Origin: Gerris lacustris
Lineage: Eukaryota; Arthropoda; Insecta; Hemiptera; Gerridae
DNA length: 64,000 nt
NCBI GenBank assembly: GCA_951217055.1
Contig: OX578280.1
Coordinates: 44,519,882-44,583,881 of the forward strand
Direction: 5' to 3'
Each line of letters starts with the position of its first letter. Positions within the stretch are counted from its first letter, which is position 1. Both the position numbers and the translations under genes were made by a program. This document shows positions 61,905 through 64,000 of this stretch, one piece after another. Under the pieces are notes generated by a model. The model had not been told where the DNA came from, did no database searches, and worked only from the letters and a program-made list of their open reading frames with translations.

Positions 61905-64000
61905 AGCTTGAATATCCCCTCTAAAGCTCTTCTCTTAAAGATTAAACACAATTTAGCTTGGTCAATGATCTTATTAGTATTAGTTAACTTTCTGATCCCT
62001 TTGCATTAACGTACTTCTCTCAGTAAGTAAAAAGGATACACTTTGCCAGGGTATAAACTCTTAATTTTCATTGAGTAGCTGGACTCCGAAGATAAAATAG
62101 TATAAAATCGGGAACATGTTTGCTTTATGTGCCATTGCACCCCTTAAGAACTTTTTTACAGCAACGCATTCAAGATTTTGTGTAAAATTTATATTATTAT
62201 TAATGTTAGTTTTTTTTTTTAGTTTTGAGACTTATATTATTAAAACTTGATTATACAAATAATTTGCTCATCTAGGCTGTCACCACAGTCTGATGTGCTA
62301 ACTAGAATCTTTGTAAGCTTACGTTTAAGAGGTTTTTCTCATAAAGGCTACATGCATACAAGTAAAATATATTTTCTCCTTAACCTAGCAATTATTGTTA
62401 TCCCTATAAGTACCACTCCTTAAGATTCAAATGAAGAAATGTTCTCTGTAGTCTAATATTTCGTAGGTTAGATTATTTGCTTATCTTGCTCAAACGAGCA
62501 GTTGATTCCAGATCTCTGTCCGCCAATATCAGCTAAATGCCCAATTTGATCAAAACATATGAAGAATTTGCGATTTAAGGCAGGACAATTTTTTACTTAG
62601 AGTTCGAATATTTCTTCTTTTATCCATTTATGAATGGAATTTTAAAAACTGAGATATTTGTCCAAATTAGCGTGACTAGGAATAACTGGAACCACCAGTT
62701 CGCCGATACTGTTCCATATAAGTAGTTTGTAATTACTGCGCCCGGCCCCAGGCTTCAAATATTGATGTTATTGATTTCGTATTGCGTGTTTTAACCACCT
62801 CCCGTGTACTTACTCTAACCACCTATAACCGCTTCTGATCACCTCTGACCACCTCCGATATGTTTCAAATACCTTCACTTGTGTTTCCCACCTGTGCTCC
62901 ACGGTAGAAAGAGATAATTTTATATGATTATGATATCACCATTTAGTGTAATGCTTAGTAACAGTGTTATTCCTATATTTATAAATGTAATTTCAACAAG
63001 TTAGGCATGAGCTTTGTTATTAGCAATAATTGTAGTAAAATCATTTTTTTATCATCTGATATCATTAAATATTAATTCTAACAATTTCTTTGAGCACTTG
63101 ATCGATTTTCATTTCTTATCAAATCGAAAAAATAGCATTGTGATAGGAAAATAAGATTCAATACATCAGTCTTTTTTTAATCTAACTTTTATGTAATCTA
63201 ACAGTATTTCACATAACGGTCTCTGAATGCGCACAATAGAGTTCGTTTAAACTGTCTAACCTTCATGAATTCTCTTCCTGGATGTTCTTGCCTGTCCTTG
63301 CTGGGAGACTAAGATGGACAAAGAAGAGGGGGAAACAGACACTAATGGAGTTGGTTGCAACAATTGTCGATGGACAATAAACTATTTGTTCCTTATGAGG
63401 GGGAAGGGTTTTTTCGTCCCTTCTTGGAAAATTTTTGTCTAATAATGCAGAAAGGAAGCATTTCCTCTGTTGAACGTGGAGTGGACATTGGTCCACTTGA
63501 GATTACGAAGGGGAAACTTGGAATGATAGGGGAGAGAAAACGGGTCCTTCTTTTTCCGAAGCTTGCTCCACAACTGTCGTCCAGCTACTGGCATGCCAGC
63601 TTCCTGACGAGGTAGTGGGTTTAAGTCGATGTCTAATGAGTCGTGAGAGGTTCCCGAACCATTTCTTCAACCGGTAGTGGACCTCGTGTCAGTTCTAAAA
63701 ACCTTCCTCGACGGTCATTATTGTTAGGGGTCTTTCGGTCTAACAACCCACGTGGTCCTAACCTTAAAAACATAACCTCATCTCTCTCCCTCTTTCTTTG
63801 AATTTTGAAGAGATCCTTTTTCAATTTTACAATCCTCATTCTCGAACCCTCTCTCTTAGTTAAGCGGCAAAAAAGGGGATTTTAAAGGGGCAGGGGTTTT
63901 GCTGCTCAACCCTTATCTTGAAACTATTGTTTTATCCCCGAATAAGGGAGAACACTGTTTAGCAACGAGAATTTATGAACATTAGAATATAGCGACGAGG
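61905..64000. other. stretch without a supported gene
   Basis: 62,800-62,870 has ACCACCT-like phrases recalling the 37-bp minisatellite unit. Antiparallel frames near 63,263-63,839 have no recognisable motif. Confidence 0.45.

Overview
This window looks like nuclear DNA of a multicellular animal, most likely an invertebrate. It is strongly AT-rich, has no long open reading frames or bacterial-style operons, and carries about twenty long (TA)n arrays, many homopolymer runs, and dense fossil transposable elements of eukaryotic type (a LINE, a Penelope-like remnant, Pol III-derived SINEs, MITEs and fold-back elements). I cannot name the species or phylum from the sequence.

I find no convincing host protein-coding gene, rRNA, functional tRNA or CRISPR array. 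Most long open frames are translations of (TA)n arrays or of other simple repeats. The only protein-like matches are two broken retroelement fragments. One is the C-terminal end of a LINE reverse transcriptase (37,911-38,374), 5'-truncated, frameshifted and bounded by a 14-bp target-site duplication. The other is a short frameshifted fragment resembling the GIY-YIG endonuclease of Penelope-like elements (about 27,653-27,740). The window may therefore be intergenic or lie inside a large intron.

Layout. 1-5 kb: an ~82-bp degenerate tandem repeat, a full copy of repeat family A, a perfect 109-bp direct duplication, and two (TA)n arrays followed by the same ~65-bp sequence. 5-13 kb: (TA)n arrays alternating with two long fold-back elements whose arms carry hammerhead-ribozyme-like cores. 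13-29 kb: copies of families A and B, a 403-bp TIR element, a perfectly centred palindromic MITE, and the Penelope-like fragment. 29-41 kb: SINE-like elements, two more fold-back elements (one with a 50-bp satellite in its loop), the LINE fragment, a 735-bp TIR element, and a SINE with a 5S rRNA-like promoter beside a 38-base G run. 41-53 kb: a 27-bp and a 37-bp minisatellite, a GC-rich Harbinger-like MITE, further A copies, and the longest (TA)n array (159 bp). 53-64 kb: fewer arrays, one more B copy, and a less repetitive, more GC-balanced end (about 59.3-64 kb).

Three themes connect the parts. (1) Several fold-back elements share hammerhead-like sequence (CTGANGA, a stem, then a GAAAC-like box), and a Penelope-like coding remnant lies in the same window; hammerhead ribozymes are known in Penelope-like elements. 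(2) Otherwise different repeats share a two-part module, a GTCTGTC run followed about 50-100 bp later by a GAAATTTGGCAT-like box. (3) Several elements contain Pol III-like internal promoters (tRNA B-box or 5S type). All of this is sequence reading by eye; copy numbers and consensus sequences need a genome-wide search.
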